A stretch of DNA of 18,789 bases from CAZDCZ01 sp964504155 (GTDB lineage: Bacteria; Bacteroidota; Bacteroidia; Bacteroidales; UBA12077), in the NCBI GenBank assembly GCA_964504155.1, contig CAZDCZ010000059.1, positions 1 through 18,789 of the forward strand, read 5' to 3'. The notes under the pieces were generated by a model. That model made no database searches, had not been told where the DNA came from, and saw nothing but the letters and a program-made list of their open reading frames with translations. This document shows positions 8,659 to 15,760 of the stretch, one piece after another (position 1 is the first letter of the stretch; every line of letters starts with the position of its first letter). The position numbers were made by a program, and so were the translations under genes.

Positions 8659-10066
8659 TATTTGGGGAAATATCGATTGGATTACAGTGCTAATGTATCT
8701 TGTCTTGATTTTTATAGGATGGATAAATATTTATGCAGCAGTATATAACGACGAACACAGTAATATTTTCGATTTTACTCAAAGATATGGAAAACAATTA
8801 ATATGGATTGCAGCTGCATTACTTATTGCAATTACTATTTTTATTATTGATATTCGATTTTATTCTTATTTTGCATATATTTTCTATGGAATTTTAGTAT
8901 TTACTCTTTTATTTGTGCTAGTATTTGGAGCAGAAATTAAAGGAGCTCGTTCGTGGATACAAATAGGAAGTATAAGTATTCAACCTTCTGAGTTTGCAAA
9001 AATTACTACGGCTTTAGCTTTAGCAAAATATCTTAGTGCATTTAATATAGAGTTAAATAAGTTTAAAACATACTTAAAAATAATATTAATTATTTTTATT
9101 CCAGCCTTATTAATTTATGCTCAGAACGATACTGGTTCGGCATTAGTATATTTTGCTTTTATCCTTGTTTTATATAGAAATGGTTTATCTGATAGCATTA
9201 TGTTTTTAGGATTTTTCGTAGTGTTATTGTTTTTCCTTGCACTTATATTAAGTAAAATAACAATTATTCTGTTAATAATTTCTGTTGCTTTTATTGTATT
9301 TTTTATTTTAGATAAACAATCTAAGAACTTTATGTATGGAGTGTTAATTCTTGTTGTGTTTTCAGGAGTATTTTATGGTTTAAGTAAATTGGTATCTTTT
9401 AATGTTTCTCCTTATTATATTATATCTGTTTCATTAGCATCTTCTTTGTTTACATATTTTTATTTTGCAATAAAGAAAAAGATAAAACATATTTTTCTTG
9501 TTTCTATATTTTTAATTTCTTCAATATTATTTACTTTTTCTGTCGATTATTTTTTTAATAATATTTTGGAACCTCATCAGCAAGAGAGAATTAATAATTT
9601 GTTGGGTATTGAATTCGATCCTTTAGGAGCAGGATATAATGTTAATCAATCGAAAATTGCAATTGGTTCGGGAGGAATTACAGGCAAAGGTTTTTTACGT
9701 GGGACACAAACAAAATTCGATTTTGTGCCGGAACAAACTACCGATTTTATTTTTTGTACTATTGGTGAAGAGTGGGGTTTTGTTGGAACATTTACTGTAA
9801 TAGTATTGTTTGTAGGACTAATGGTAAGATTAGTTTTCCTTGCAGAACGCCAGAGAACTAAATTCAGCAGGTTGTATGGATATGGTGTGGTTTCTGTTTT
9901 GTTTGTACACTTTACGGTAAATATTGGAATGACTATAGGTTTGTTCCCTGTAATTGGTATTCCTTTGCCTTTTTTAAGTTATGGAGGCTCGTCTTTGTGG
10001 GCTTTTACTATACTGGTATTTATATTCCTACGTCTTGATGCCGGAAGAATGGAATACCTTGGATAA
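8642..10066 (+). CDS. rodA: SEDS peptidoglycan glycosyltransferase RodA
   Basis: This 474-residue polytopic membrane protein of the RodA/FtsW/SpoVE family polymerises lipid II into glycan strands with PBP2. Conserved stretches include IQPSEFAKI, GSGGITGKG, the PEQTTDFIF segment containing the essential Asp of the family, IGEEWGFVG and the C-terminal PLPFLSYGGSS. It is longer than Escherichia coli RodA (about 370 residues) because of extra hydrophobic sequence near residues 180-300; longer RodA forms are usual in Bacteroidota. It overlaps the end of mrdA by 17 bases and is the last gene of the run, followed by a hairpin. Confidence 0.95.
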   Translation: MIRRNSIWGNIDWITVLMYLVLIFIGWINIYAAVYNDEHSNIFDFTQRYGKQLIWIAAALLIAITIFIIDIRFYSYFAYIFYGILVFTLLFVLVFGAEIKGARSWIQIGSISIQPSEFAKITTALALAKYLSAFNIELNKFKTYLKIILIIFIPALLIYAQNDTGSALVYFAFILVLYRNGLSDSIMFLGFFVVLLFFLALILSKITIILLIISVAFIVFFILDKQSKNFMYGVLILVVFSGVFYGLSKLVSFNVSPYYIISVSLASSLFTYFYFAIKKKIKHIFLVSIFLISSILFTFSVDYFFNNILEPHQQERINNLLGIEFDPLGAGYNVNQSKIAIGSGGITGKGFLRGTQTKFDFVPEQTTDFIFCTIGEEWGFVGTFTVIVLFVGLMVRLVFLAERQRTKFSRLYGYGVVSVLFVHFTVNIGMTIGLFPVIGIPLPFLSYGGSSLWAFTILVFIFLRLDAGRMEYLG

Positions 10067-10077
10067 GTTTTGTAGAT

Positions 10078-10128
10078 AGAAATGGTGTTTTATTTTTATC
10101 TAATGATTTTGAATAAAATACCATTTCT
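10078..10128. terminator. Hairpin between convergent rodA and kamA-like genes
   Basis: AGAAATGGTGTTTTATT (10078-10094) pairs with AATAAAATACCATTTCT (10112-10128), a 17-bp stem with one G-U wobble on the + transcript and a 17-base loop. It sits between two convergent stop codons and could stop both transcripts, although neither side has a strong uridine tail. Confidence 0.6.
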
Positions 10129-10137
10129 AATTGAAAA

Positions 10138-12309
10138 TTAAATTTCCAGATTTGTTATTTCATCTGTAATCTGGAAATCGTATTCCGGATATTTATATAT
10201 AGGCATTCTTTCTTCTGTTTCGCCAATAGAATATCCCCAAACATTTTTATAAATGCTGGTGTCTTCTCCCATAAATTCTAATTGTTCTAAATATCTTGCA
10301 ATTGGTTTCGATTCTATAATAATAACATTTCCCATTTTGTTAATTATAGGACTATGTTTACGAAAATAATCATGACTAAATTCTAATATTCTACGACCAT
10401 GTTTAGTAATGCCAATAGTTCTGAAGGTCATACTTTTCCCAACACCCGGAAGATTTAGAATATTCCTATCTGTTGCTAAAAACGGTATGTTTTCTTCTTT
10501 TTTTAATTTCGAGATGTTACTAATTATATTTTCGGCATCTTCAGGAAAGGTTTTAATTTTGTCATATTGTTTTGTCGAGATTTCGCCAATGTATTTTTCT
10601 TCTATTTGTTCTTGAACAGCTCTGGCATTTGTAGCAAAATTAGAAGTGTTTTCCATAAATCCTTTTACCGAAAAAGTGTAATACGAGAGTATCCCAATAT
10701 CGTTTAATACTTTTCTTAATTTGGCAGAGTGTCCTCTTCGCGATGCTGCCGTTGTAAATACTTGCTGATTAATAATTGTCCAACCTGCCGAAGATAACAT
10801 AGATATTCCGGTTCTTACTCGTGGAGTTAATTCCATAGCAGATTCAATATGTGTTTGAATATAAAACTGTTTAATTCCTATTTTACTTGCTTTATCTTTG
10901 AAATTTTTAAGAATTTTAATTAAGTTTTCATCTATTCTTTGAGGTAAATATACAGGAAGTCGGGTGCCAAGTCTAACACGTAATAATTCAGCATACTTTT
11001 CACCATTTTTACGTTTTGTATTAGCTTGTATTTTTCTAATAGCAGTATCATATACAGCATCAAGGATTTTTTCTAATGATTTATCGGAACTCATAAAAGC
11101 ATCACCTCCGGTAATTAGAATATCTCGAAGTTGAGAATCTTCTTCGAAATATTTCAATAATCTATTGAGTTTCTCTGGCCACGTTTCTTTAACTTTTAAT
11201 TTATCTAAATTAAAATTGAAATTTCCCGATTGAAAATCATACATTCTTTGACATGAAGAGCATAAACCACCACATGCACGTCCTACTGTGTCGGGAATTA
11301 ATATTGCTACTTCAGGGTATCTTCTATGAATGTTATGTCCTTCAGGTAATAACCATCCGGCGGCATTTGGTTTATTTGCTTCAACAATATCTTCTTTTTC
11401 CCATGCTACAATATTTCCAAACTCATTAACTAACTCTTGGCTATAAATTATGTAATCTCTAATAGCATAATCTGAACCTATATATGGCCCCGATTCGTTT
11501 ATGTTAAGTAGTGTTAGGTAATATGGATTTATAAAAAAAGGAATTCCTGCATCTTCGGCTTCAGATAATATTTGCATTGTTTTGTCATCCAAAGAGAAAT
11601 CAAGCATTCGATTTAATAGTTTGGGATTTCTAATGGCAAATTTTAGATGAAAATTTTTAGTTTCCCACCATTCAAGCATTTTTTTAAATTTGTTGTCTTT
11701 CGACATTCCTATTGCAAAAATATAGGTAGAACTTTTTATTTCTCCTGAATCTATTAATTCAATAAAAATATTTATTATTCTAGTTTTGTTCTCTTTTCGG
11801 ATTTTAATAATATTTTCATCTAAACCCGATGGATGATTATCCATCCACGATAAAACTTGTTCTTTACTTGGTTTTTTATGGTCGGTATTGTCTGAGAATT
11901 GTCTAAAAAGTTCAAGCATATCCATAAAGAACATATAATTTGCTTCGCTCTTTTCGTATCTTACGGCCGACCATAATAATTTAAATGGATTGCTTATTCC
12001 TTTTTCTCCTCTAAGATTTAAATCTATATATTCTAATTCGGCATTATCAATATAATCTAAAATGCGAATTGTGGCAAGATCGTGCCATCTCAGTTGTTCA
12101 AAAGCTTTTCTTCCTTTCGATTTTTTAGTGTAATATAATTCTAAGGCAGAGTTATTATTAAGTTCTTTACTAATAAATATTTTTAACTTATCGATAAATT
12201 CTTGATGACTTTCCGATTCAAATATGAATGTTTTTATTTTTGGATTCTCTTTTAAAAATTGTTGTATTAATTTTTGTGATTTGCTATCAGATTTTATTTG
12301 TTCTGTCAT
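10138..12309 (-). CDS. KamA-family radical SAM protein, long form
   Basis: This 723-residue protein is related to lysine 2,3-aminomutase. The radical SAM cluster motif is C346-GGL-C350-SS-C353, the C-x3-C-x2-C spacing. ILITGGDAF (about 397-405) is the SAM-binding GGD counterpart, RLGTRLPVYLPQRI (about 446-459) matches a KamA strand region, and LPGVGKSMTF (Lys625) lines up with the PLP-lysine PGGGGK motif of true aminomutases. About 300 residues precede the core, against a usual full length of about 420, and that extension has no motif I recognise. The enzyme probably binds SAM, a 4Fe-4S cluster and PLP and moves an amino group on an amino acid, but lysine specificity is not shown. It stands alone, convergent with rodA. 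ATG at 12309 is the natural start. Confidence 0.85.
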   Translation of the reverse strand: MTEQIKSDSKSQKLIQQFLKENPKIKTFIFESESHQEFIDKLKIFISKELNNNSALELYYTKKSKGRKAFEQLRWHDLATIRILDYIDNAELEYIDLNLRGEKGISNPFKLLWSAVRYEKSEANYMFFMDMLELFRQFSDNTDHKKPSKEQVLSWMDNHPSGLDENIIKIRKENKTRIINIFIELIDSGEIKSSTYIFAIGMSKDNKFKKMLEWWETKNFHLKFAIRNPKLLNRMLDFSLDDKTMQILSEAEDAGIPFFINPYYLTLLNINESGPYIGSDYAIRDYIIYSQELVNEFGNIVAWEKEDIVEANKPNAAGWLLPEGHNIHRRYPEVAILIPDTVGRACGGLCSSCQRMYDFQSGNFNFNLDKLKVKETWPEKLNRLLKYFEEDSQLRDILITGGDAFMSSDKSLEKILDAVYDTAIRKIQANTKRKNGEKYAELLRVRLGTRLPVYLPQRIDENLIKILKNFKDKASKIGIKQFYIQTHIESAMELTPRVRTGISMLSSAGWTIINQQVFTTAASRRGHSAKLRKVLNDIGILSYYTFSVKGFMENTSNFATNARAVQEQIEEKYIGEISTKQYDKIKTFPEDAENIISNISKLKKEENIPFLATDRNILNLPGVGKSMTFRTIGITKHGRRILEFSHDYFRKHSPIINKMGNVIIIESKPIARYLEQLEFMGEDTSIYKNVWGYSIGETEERMPIYKYPEYDFQITDEITNLEI

Positions 12310-12429
12310 AATGTAAATAATAATTCATAAATTATAAATAATTTTAATTGTTAATTGTTTAGAATAATTATGAAAATAGAATTAATAAATTATTTTGCGA
12401 GACAATTAAAACTATAATAATCAAATTGA

Positions 12430-12449
12430 TAGAATTGTGTAGAATTGTA
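12430..12449. repeat. Short tandem repeat upstream of the kamA-like gene
   Basis: TAGAATTGTG (12430-12439) is followed directly by TAGAATTGTA (12440-12449), differing only in the last base. It lies about 120 bases upstream of the kamA-like start, in an otherwise featureless AT-rich gap. No function can be assigned. Confidence 0.4.
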
Positions 12450-13006
12450 ACTTGATTAAATACAAATAAACAAAAAAAAATACAATTTTGCAATAAATAT
12501 GAAATCGTTCAATCCAATAATTTGTATTTCTTTGTCAGATAATTAATTATCCCTATCATGAATAATTTGAAGTTTTTATTAAAATCAGAATAGTTTTTTA
12601 GTAATTCAGAAATAGCATAATAGGTATATTTAGGAAGCGAGGTATATTCTGTCATTTTATTTAATGCTAATTCTATTCCTGTAATATCTTTGTATGATAA
12701 CAGTCGATTGTTTGAAATTAATTTTGGCAAGAAATTTTGTGCTTTGTTAGGAAGAATATCATAATTCGATTTTAATAGTTTGTAAAATGTATTGGTATAT
12801 TCAGGTAATGGAATATTAGAATAGTCGTTCTAATTTGCTGCAAGAAAATGATCGTAAAATATATCGATAATTATTCCCGAATATTTTTTAGAAATGTTTC
12901 TTTTTGCTAATTTATGTAAAGAATTATTATCGGTAAAATTATCGATATCTCGATGAAGTAAAATTCCTTTTTGTATTAATTCCGGATAGTCGAGATATTT
13001 GTTTCC

Positions 13007-13011
13007 TTTTA
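13007..13011. repeat. Target-site duplication, left copy
   Basis: TTTTA directly left of the inserted element, repeated at 13278-13282 on the right. Removing the element and one copy restores the acpH reading frame (YVK followed by GNKY). Confidence 0.85.
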
Positions 13012-13029
13012 ACCTGAGTTCGATGTAAG
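13012..13029 (+). repeat. Left terminal inverted repeat of the MITE
   Basis: ACCTGAGTTCGATGTAAG, identical to the reverse complement of 13260-13277 over all 18 bases. A start codon just inside it on the minus strand (13039-13037) reads in frame through this repeat into acpH codon 27/28. Confidence 0.93.
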
Positions 13030-13259
13030 CTTTGTCCACAGTTTCACTTAATTAGTTCATATACAAGACAAATACTTGCAGTACTATCGGGATAATTCAA
13101 AAGGATTTGGCGAAGTATATGGGCTAATTGATGAAATCTGCCAAGCGGAAAAGCCAAAAACACATCATCTTTGCACTTAAAATCAATTGAAATAACCCGT
13201 TATTACTGCTTGATTTCAAGCACAAATCTAATACGCTTTTGACTTTCTGTGTGTCAAAT

Positions 13260-13277
13260 CTTACATCGAACTCAGGT
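13260..13277 (-). repeat. Right terminal inverted repeat of the MITE
   Basis: CTTACATCGAACTCAGGT, the exact reverse complement of the left end. It truncates the acpH N-terminal reading frame by supplying the TGA at 13272-13274. Confidence 0.93.
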
Positions 13278-13282
13278 TTTTA
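13278..13282. repeat. Target-site duplication, right copy
   Basis: TTTTA, matching 13007-13011. On the minus strand it is TAAAA, covering the last bases of the Val26-Lys27 codons of acpH. Confidence 0.85.
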
Positions 13283-13473
13283 CATAATCTCCAATAAAGT
13301 TACCAATTTGTATTTGTTCGTTATTTCCCGATAAATAAATGTGAGCTAAAAAAATCATTTTTTTAATGTATATAGAATGCAAGATATTATTTTATTTACT
13401 AATTGGCTTTGTGTTATTTAACATAATGTATCGTGTGTTTGTTGATATTATTATGCGAACGAATGATTCCGAC

Positions 13474-13496
13474 TTGTTAAAAACATTAATTAACAA
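13474..13496. promoter_or_regulatory. Inverted repeat upstream of the cpgS-like gene
   Basis: TTGTTAA (13474-13480) and TTAACAA (13490-13496) form a 7-bp inverted repeat with a 9-base spacer, about 100 bases upstream of the cpgS-like start codon. It could be an operator, but 7-bp AT-rich repeats also arise by chance here. Confidence 0.25.
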
Positions 13497-13547
13497 AACA
13501 AAGCTTAAAGTTTATTTAATAAAATTATGATTTTTCATTTAAACAAT

Positions 13548-13555
13548 TAATTTTG
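13548..13555 (+). promoter_or_regulatory. Candidate -7 promoter box for the cpgS-like gene
   Basis: TAATTTTG fits the Bacteroidota TAnnTTTG box and would place the transcript start near 13562, leaving a leader of about 36 bases. No clear TTTG was found at the -33 position. Confidence 0.35.
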
Positions 13556-13585
13556 TTAGTATAAAATTATTAACCCACTAAAAAA

Positions 13586-13590
13586 AGGAG
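13586..13590 (+). promoter_or_regulatory. Strong Shine-Dalgarno site of the cpgS-like gene
   Basis: AGGAG lies 7 bases before the ATG at 13598, the best ribosome site in the window. Genes here otherwise lack one, as is usual in Bacteroidota, so this supports the start and hints at strong expression. Confidence 0.7.
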
Positions 13591-13597
13591 AAAAAAT

Positions 13598-14935
13598 ATG
13601 CCTAAAAAAAATGTAATTATTATTGGAGCTGCCGGAAGAGACTTCCATAACTTTAACACTTTTTACCGAGATAATGAAGATTATAATGTAGTTGCATTTA
13701 CAGCTGCTCAAATTCCCGATATAGATGGTCGTAAATATCCTGCAGAATTAGCCGGAAAATTATATCCAAAAGGAATTTCTATATTCAGTGAAGAAGAATT
13801 GCCAAAATTGATAAAAGAATTAGAAGCTGATGTTTGTGTGTTTTCGTATAGCGATGTTCCTTATTCTAAAGTAATGGAAATGAGTGCTATTGTTAATGCT
13901 GCCGGTGCTAATTTTGCACTTTTAGGTACTAAAGATACAATGATAAAAAGCAACAAGCCTTTAATTGCAGTAGGTGCAGTTAGAACAGGATGTGGAAAAA
14001 GTCAAACATCAAGAAGAATTATTGAATTATTGATGGAAAAAGGACTTAAGGTTGTTGCTATTCGTCACCCAATGCCATATGGCGACCTTGTTGCCCAGAA
14101 AGTACAGCGTTTTGCTAATATTGACGATTTAAAGAAGCATAAATGTACTATCGAAGAAATGGAAGAATACGAACCTCATGTTGAAAGAGGTAATGTAATA
14201 TATGCCGGTGTCGATTATGAAGCTATTGTACGTGCTGCTGAGCAAGATCCTGACGGATGTGATGTTATTCTTTGGGATGGAGGAAATAATGACTTCCCAT
14301 TTTATAAACCTGATTTAATGGTTACTGTTGCCGATCCTCATAGACCGGGTCATGAATTAAAATACTATCCGGGAGAAGCAACATTGCGTATTGCCGATAT
14401 AGTTGTAATTAATAAAATGGATAGCGCTTCACCTGAAAATATACAGATTGTTCGCGAAAGTATTGCAAAAGTAAATCCTAATGCTGTTGTTATCGATGGT
14501 GCATCTCCTATAAAAGTCGATGATCCATCTATTATTAAAGGAAAAAGAGTATTGGTTGTTGAAGATGGTCCTACATTAACTCATGGGGAAATGAAAATTG
14601 GTGCAGGAACTGTTGCTGCCAAAAAGTTTGGAGCCCTTGAGTGTGTTGATCCTCGTCCATATACTGTTGGAAAACTTACCGAGACTTTCGAAAAATATCC
14701 GAATATAGGAAAACTGCTTCCTGCTATGGGATATGGCGATAAGCAAGTTAAAGATCTTGAAAAAACCATTAAAAAAACAGAATGCGATGCTGTAATTATT
14801 GGTACGCCTATCGACCTTAATAGAATTATAAAAATAGATAAACCAAATACTAGAGTTTATTACGATTTACAAGAAATAGGAAATCCTAACCTTGCAGAAT
14901 TTATCGACGAATTTGTAGCAAAACATAAGTTATAG
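13598..14935 (+). CDS. P-loop GTPase of the cyclic 2,3-diphosphoglycerate synthetase family (COG2403-like)
   Basis: This is a 445-residue cytoplasmic protein. The N-terminal part (about 1-120) is a Rossmann-like domain starting VIIIGAAGRDFHNFN. A nucleotide-binding domain follows, with P-loop GCGKS at 131-135, a Walker B-like VILWDGGNND (about 223-232) and an NKMD guanine-specificity motif at 272-275. Its length and motif order match archaeal cpgS, which makes cyclic 2,3-diphosphoglycerate, and the broader COG2403 group of predicted GTPases found in many anaerobic bacteria. Whether the bacterial members make that compound is not established as far as I know. Codons are less AT-biased than in neighbours and the Shine-Dalgarno site is strong, suggesting high expression. 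It appears to be a single-gene unit, closed by a strong terminator. Family confidence is high, biochemical role low. Confidence 0.82.
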   Translation: MPKKNVIIIGAAGRDFHNFNTFYRDNEDYNVVAFTAAQIPDIDGRKYPAELAGKLYPKGISIFSEEELPKLIKELEADVCVFSYSDVPYSKVMEMSAIVNAAGANFALLGTKDTMIKSNKPLIAVGAVRTGCGKSQTSRRIIELLMEKGLKVVAIRHPMPYGDLVAQKVQRFANIDDLKKHKCTIEEMEEYEPHVERGNVIYAGVDYEAIVRAAEQDPDGCDVILWDGGNNDFPFYKPDLMVTVADPHRPGHELKYYPGEATLRIADIVVINKMDSASPENIQIVRESIAKVNPNAVVIDGASPIKVDDPSIIKGKRVLVVEDGPTLTHGEMKIGAGTVAAKKFGALECVDPRPYTVGKLTETFEKYPNIGKLLPAMGYGDKQVKDLEKTIKKTECDAVIIGTPIDLNRIIKIDKPNTRVYYDLQEIGNPNLAEFIDEFVAKHKL

Positions 14936-14951
14936 TTAAATTCTATTTTTT

Positions 14952-14987
14952 AAATGGCTATCTTAAATAAGATGGCCATTTTTTTTT
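14952..14987 (+). terminator. Rho-independent terminator of the cpgS-like gene
   Basis: AAATGGCTATCTTA (14952-14965) pairs with TAAGATGGCCATTT (14968-14981) over 14 bp with one wobble and a 2-base AA between the arms. Nine T run from 14979 to 14987. It is the clearest intrinsic terminator in the window. Confidence 0.9.
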
Positions 14988-15017
14988 GGCACGATTTTAG
15001 AATTAAATTTAATTATA

Positions 15018-15048
15018 TTTGAGTTTAATTATTATTCTCATATTTTTG
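15018..15048 (+). promoter_or_regulatory. Candidate promoter of the secreted repeat protein gene
   Basis: TTTG at 15018-15021 and TATTTTTG at 15041-15048 are separated by 19 bases, an exact fit to TTTG-N19-TAnnTTTG. The expected start of transcription is near 15055, about 24 bases before the ATG. A second -7-like box, TATATTTG, overlaps at 15014-15021. Confidence 0.5.
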
Positions 15049-15078
15049 TAGTTGATTTATTCCTAATATACATTAATT

Positions 15079-15732
15079 ATGCTGCGATTATTTTCACTAA
15101 GTGTTTTATTATTTGTTTTTTATAGCGTTCAATCGTTCGGACAAGTTATATATCCTGACGATACAATATCTATTGATACAGTTGCTGTTGATACAATTTC
15201 TGTTGATGCAATTGTTGTCGATACTGTTGCTGTTGCCAAAACTATAGAAGAGGAAGACGAGCATCAAAATACTGATATTATTTATTTCCATAGTGGTAAA
15301 AAAAAATATGTTAATGTAAAAAAAATATATTTTAATAATCTTTATTATTCTATGCCGGGTAATAGAAAAGTTGAGAAGATGGATCAACGTTATGTATATA
15401 AAATAAAATATAAGACCGGTAAAGTAGAAATATTAAATGAAGATAAACCTCAGATAAGAAAAGTCTCTGATTGGAGAAAAGTAAAAATCACAAAAGAAGA
15501 AAATAATGTTGCAGGCTTAGTTGAAGTGGCAAGACTCGAAGCAAAGGCCGAAGGATCAGAAAGAGGTTATTCTACACCGGAATCGCTTGAGAGGAGTGCC
15601 ACAATTATTTTAAAACGAAAAGCAGCATTAATTAATGCGCATATTGTTCTTATTATTGATAAGAAATCATATTTTGCTTTTGGCGAAATTCCAAGCATGA
15701 CTCTGATAGGAATAGCATATAAATACGAGTAA
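15079..15732 (+). CDS. Secreted hypothetical protein with a pentapeptide repeat
   Basis: I do not recognise a characterised family. The 217-residue product starts with a good signal peptide (MLRLFSLSVLLFVFYSVQSFGQ, cleavage near residue 21), so it is exported. Residues 28-52 are five consecutive five-residue units of the form D-T/A-I/V-x-I/V (DTISI, DTVAV, DTISV, DAIVV, DTVAV). An acidic stretch follows (EEEDEH). The body is beta-rich, with the YFHSGKKKYVNVKKIYF and YKIKYKTGKVEIL segments. The C-terminal 70 residues (ARLEAKAEG ... KAALINAHIVLI) loosely recall small lipoprotein domains in which a helix precedes a conserved Ala-Asn stretch, but this is weak. It has its own promoter candidate and is convergent with the acyltransferase pseudogene 28 bases away. 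Confidence 0.8.
   Translation: MLRLFSLSVLLFVFYSVQSFGQVIYPDDTISIDTVAVDTISVDAIVVDTVAVAKTIEEEDEHQNTDIIYFHSGKKKYVNVKKIYFNNLYYSMPGNRKVEKMDQRYVYKIKYKTGKVEILNEDKPQIRKVSDWRKVKITKEENNVAGLVEVARLEAKAEGSERGYSTPESLERSATIILKRKAALINAHIVLIIDKKSYFAFGEIPSMTLIGIAYKYE
15160..15234 (+). repeat. Coding 15-bp tandem repeat, five units
   Basis: Five 15-base units, each starting with GATAC or GATGC and encoding D-T/A-I/V-x-I/V. Units differ by several bases, so this is an old, diverged duplication rather than fresh slippage. The first, third and fourth units share the ATA/ATT isoleucine form; the second and fifth share GTTGCTGTT. Confidence 0.75.
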
Positions 15733-15760
15733 AAATACTGATATTATTTTTGTCATATTC

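Larger units (their letters stand above)
13012..13277. mobile_element. 266-bp MITE-like insertion with 18-bp perfect terminal inverted repeats
   Basis: The element begins ACCTGAGTTCGATGTAAG (13012-13029) and ends with its exact reverse complement (13260-13277). The 5-bp duplication TTTTA flanks it on both sides. Similarity between the two ends continues weakly inwards (TTTG-CACAG-like bases). The inside cannot encode a transposase. It has an open stretch of about 42 residues on the + strand (about 13062-13190, including YLQYYRDNSKGFGEVYGLID) that could be a transposase remnant or chance, and a palindrome TGCTTGA-TT-TCAAGCA at 13207-13222. It must be moved in trans by a full-length insertion sequence. 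A 5-bp duplication with near-CC ends would fit IS1380- or IS1634-type parents, but family assignment is a guess. Confidence 0.9.
12509..13358 (-). pseudogene. acpH: Acyl-carrier-protein phosphodiesterase, disrupted by MITE and nonsense codon
   Basis: The minus strand from ATG 13358 reads MIFLAHIYLSGN...IGNFIGDYVK (27 codons), the clear N-terminus of the AcpH/DUF479 family. Translation then runs into an inserted element and stops at 13272-13274. Beyond the element, from Gly28, the gene resumes as GNKYLDYPELIQKGILL, HRDIDNFTD (residues 45-53) and DIFYDHFLAAN. It meets TAG at 12830-12832 where the family usually has Trp (residue 86), then continues in the same frame for 106 codons to TGA at 12509. 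Removing the insert and one target copy gives 192 codons, against 193 for the E. coli enzyme. AcpH removes 4'-phosphopantetheine from holo-ACP. With two separate lesions but no other frameshift, the gene is inactive and probably recently so. Confidence 0.92.

Noticed and set aside
12509..13039. Two separate small hypothetical proteins (12509-12730 and 12830-13039, minus)
   Set aside because: They are in the same frame, joined by 99 bases of AcpH-like coding sequence and a single TAG, and together with 13283-13358 rebuild one known protein.
13012..13277. Small RNA gene or riboswitch instead of a mobile element
   Set aside because: Exact inverted ends plus an exact 5-bp target duplication inside a coding frame are diagnostic of transposition; the internal palindrome is short.
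15109..15387. Minus-strand reading frame with Asn-Cys-Ile repeats
   Set aside because: It is the antisense shadow of the pentapeptide repeat in the secreted protein, which has a signal peptide and promoter.
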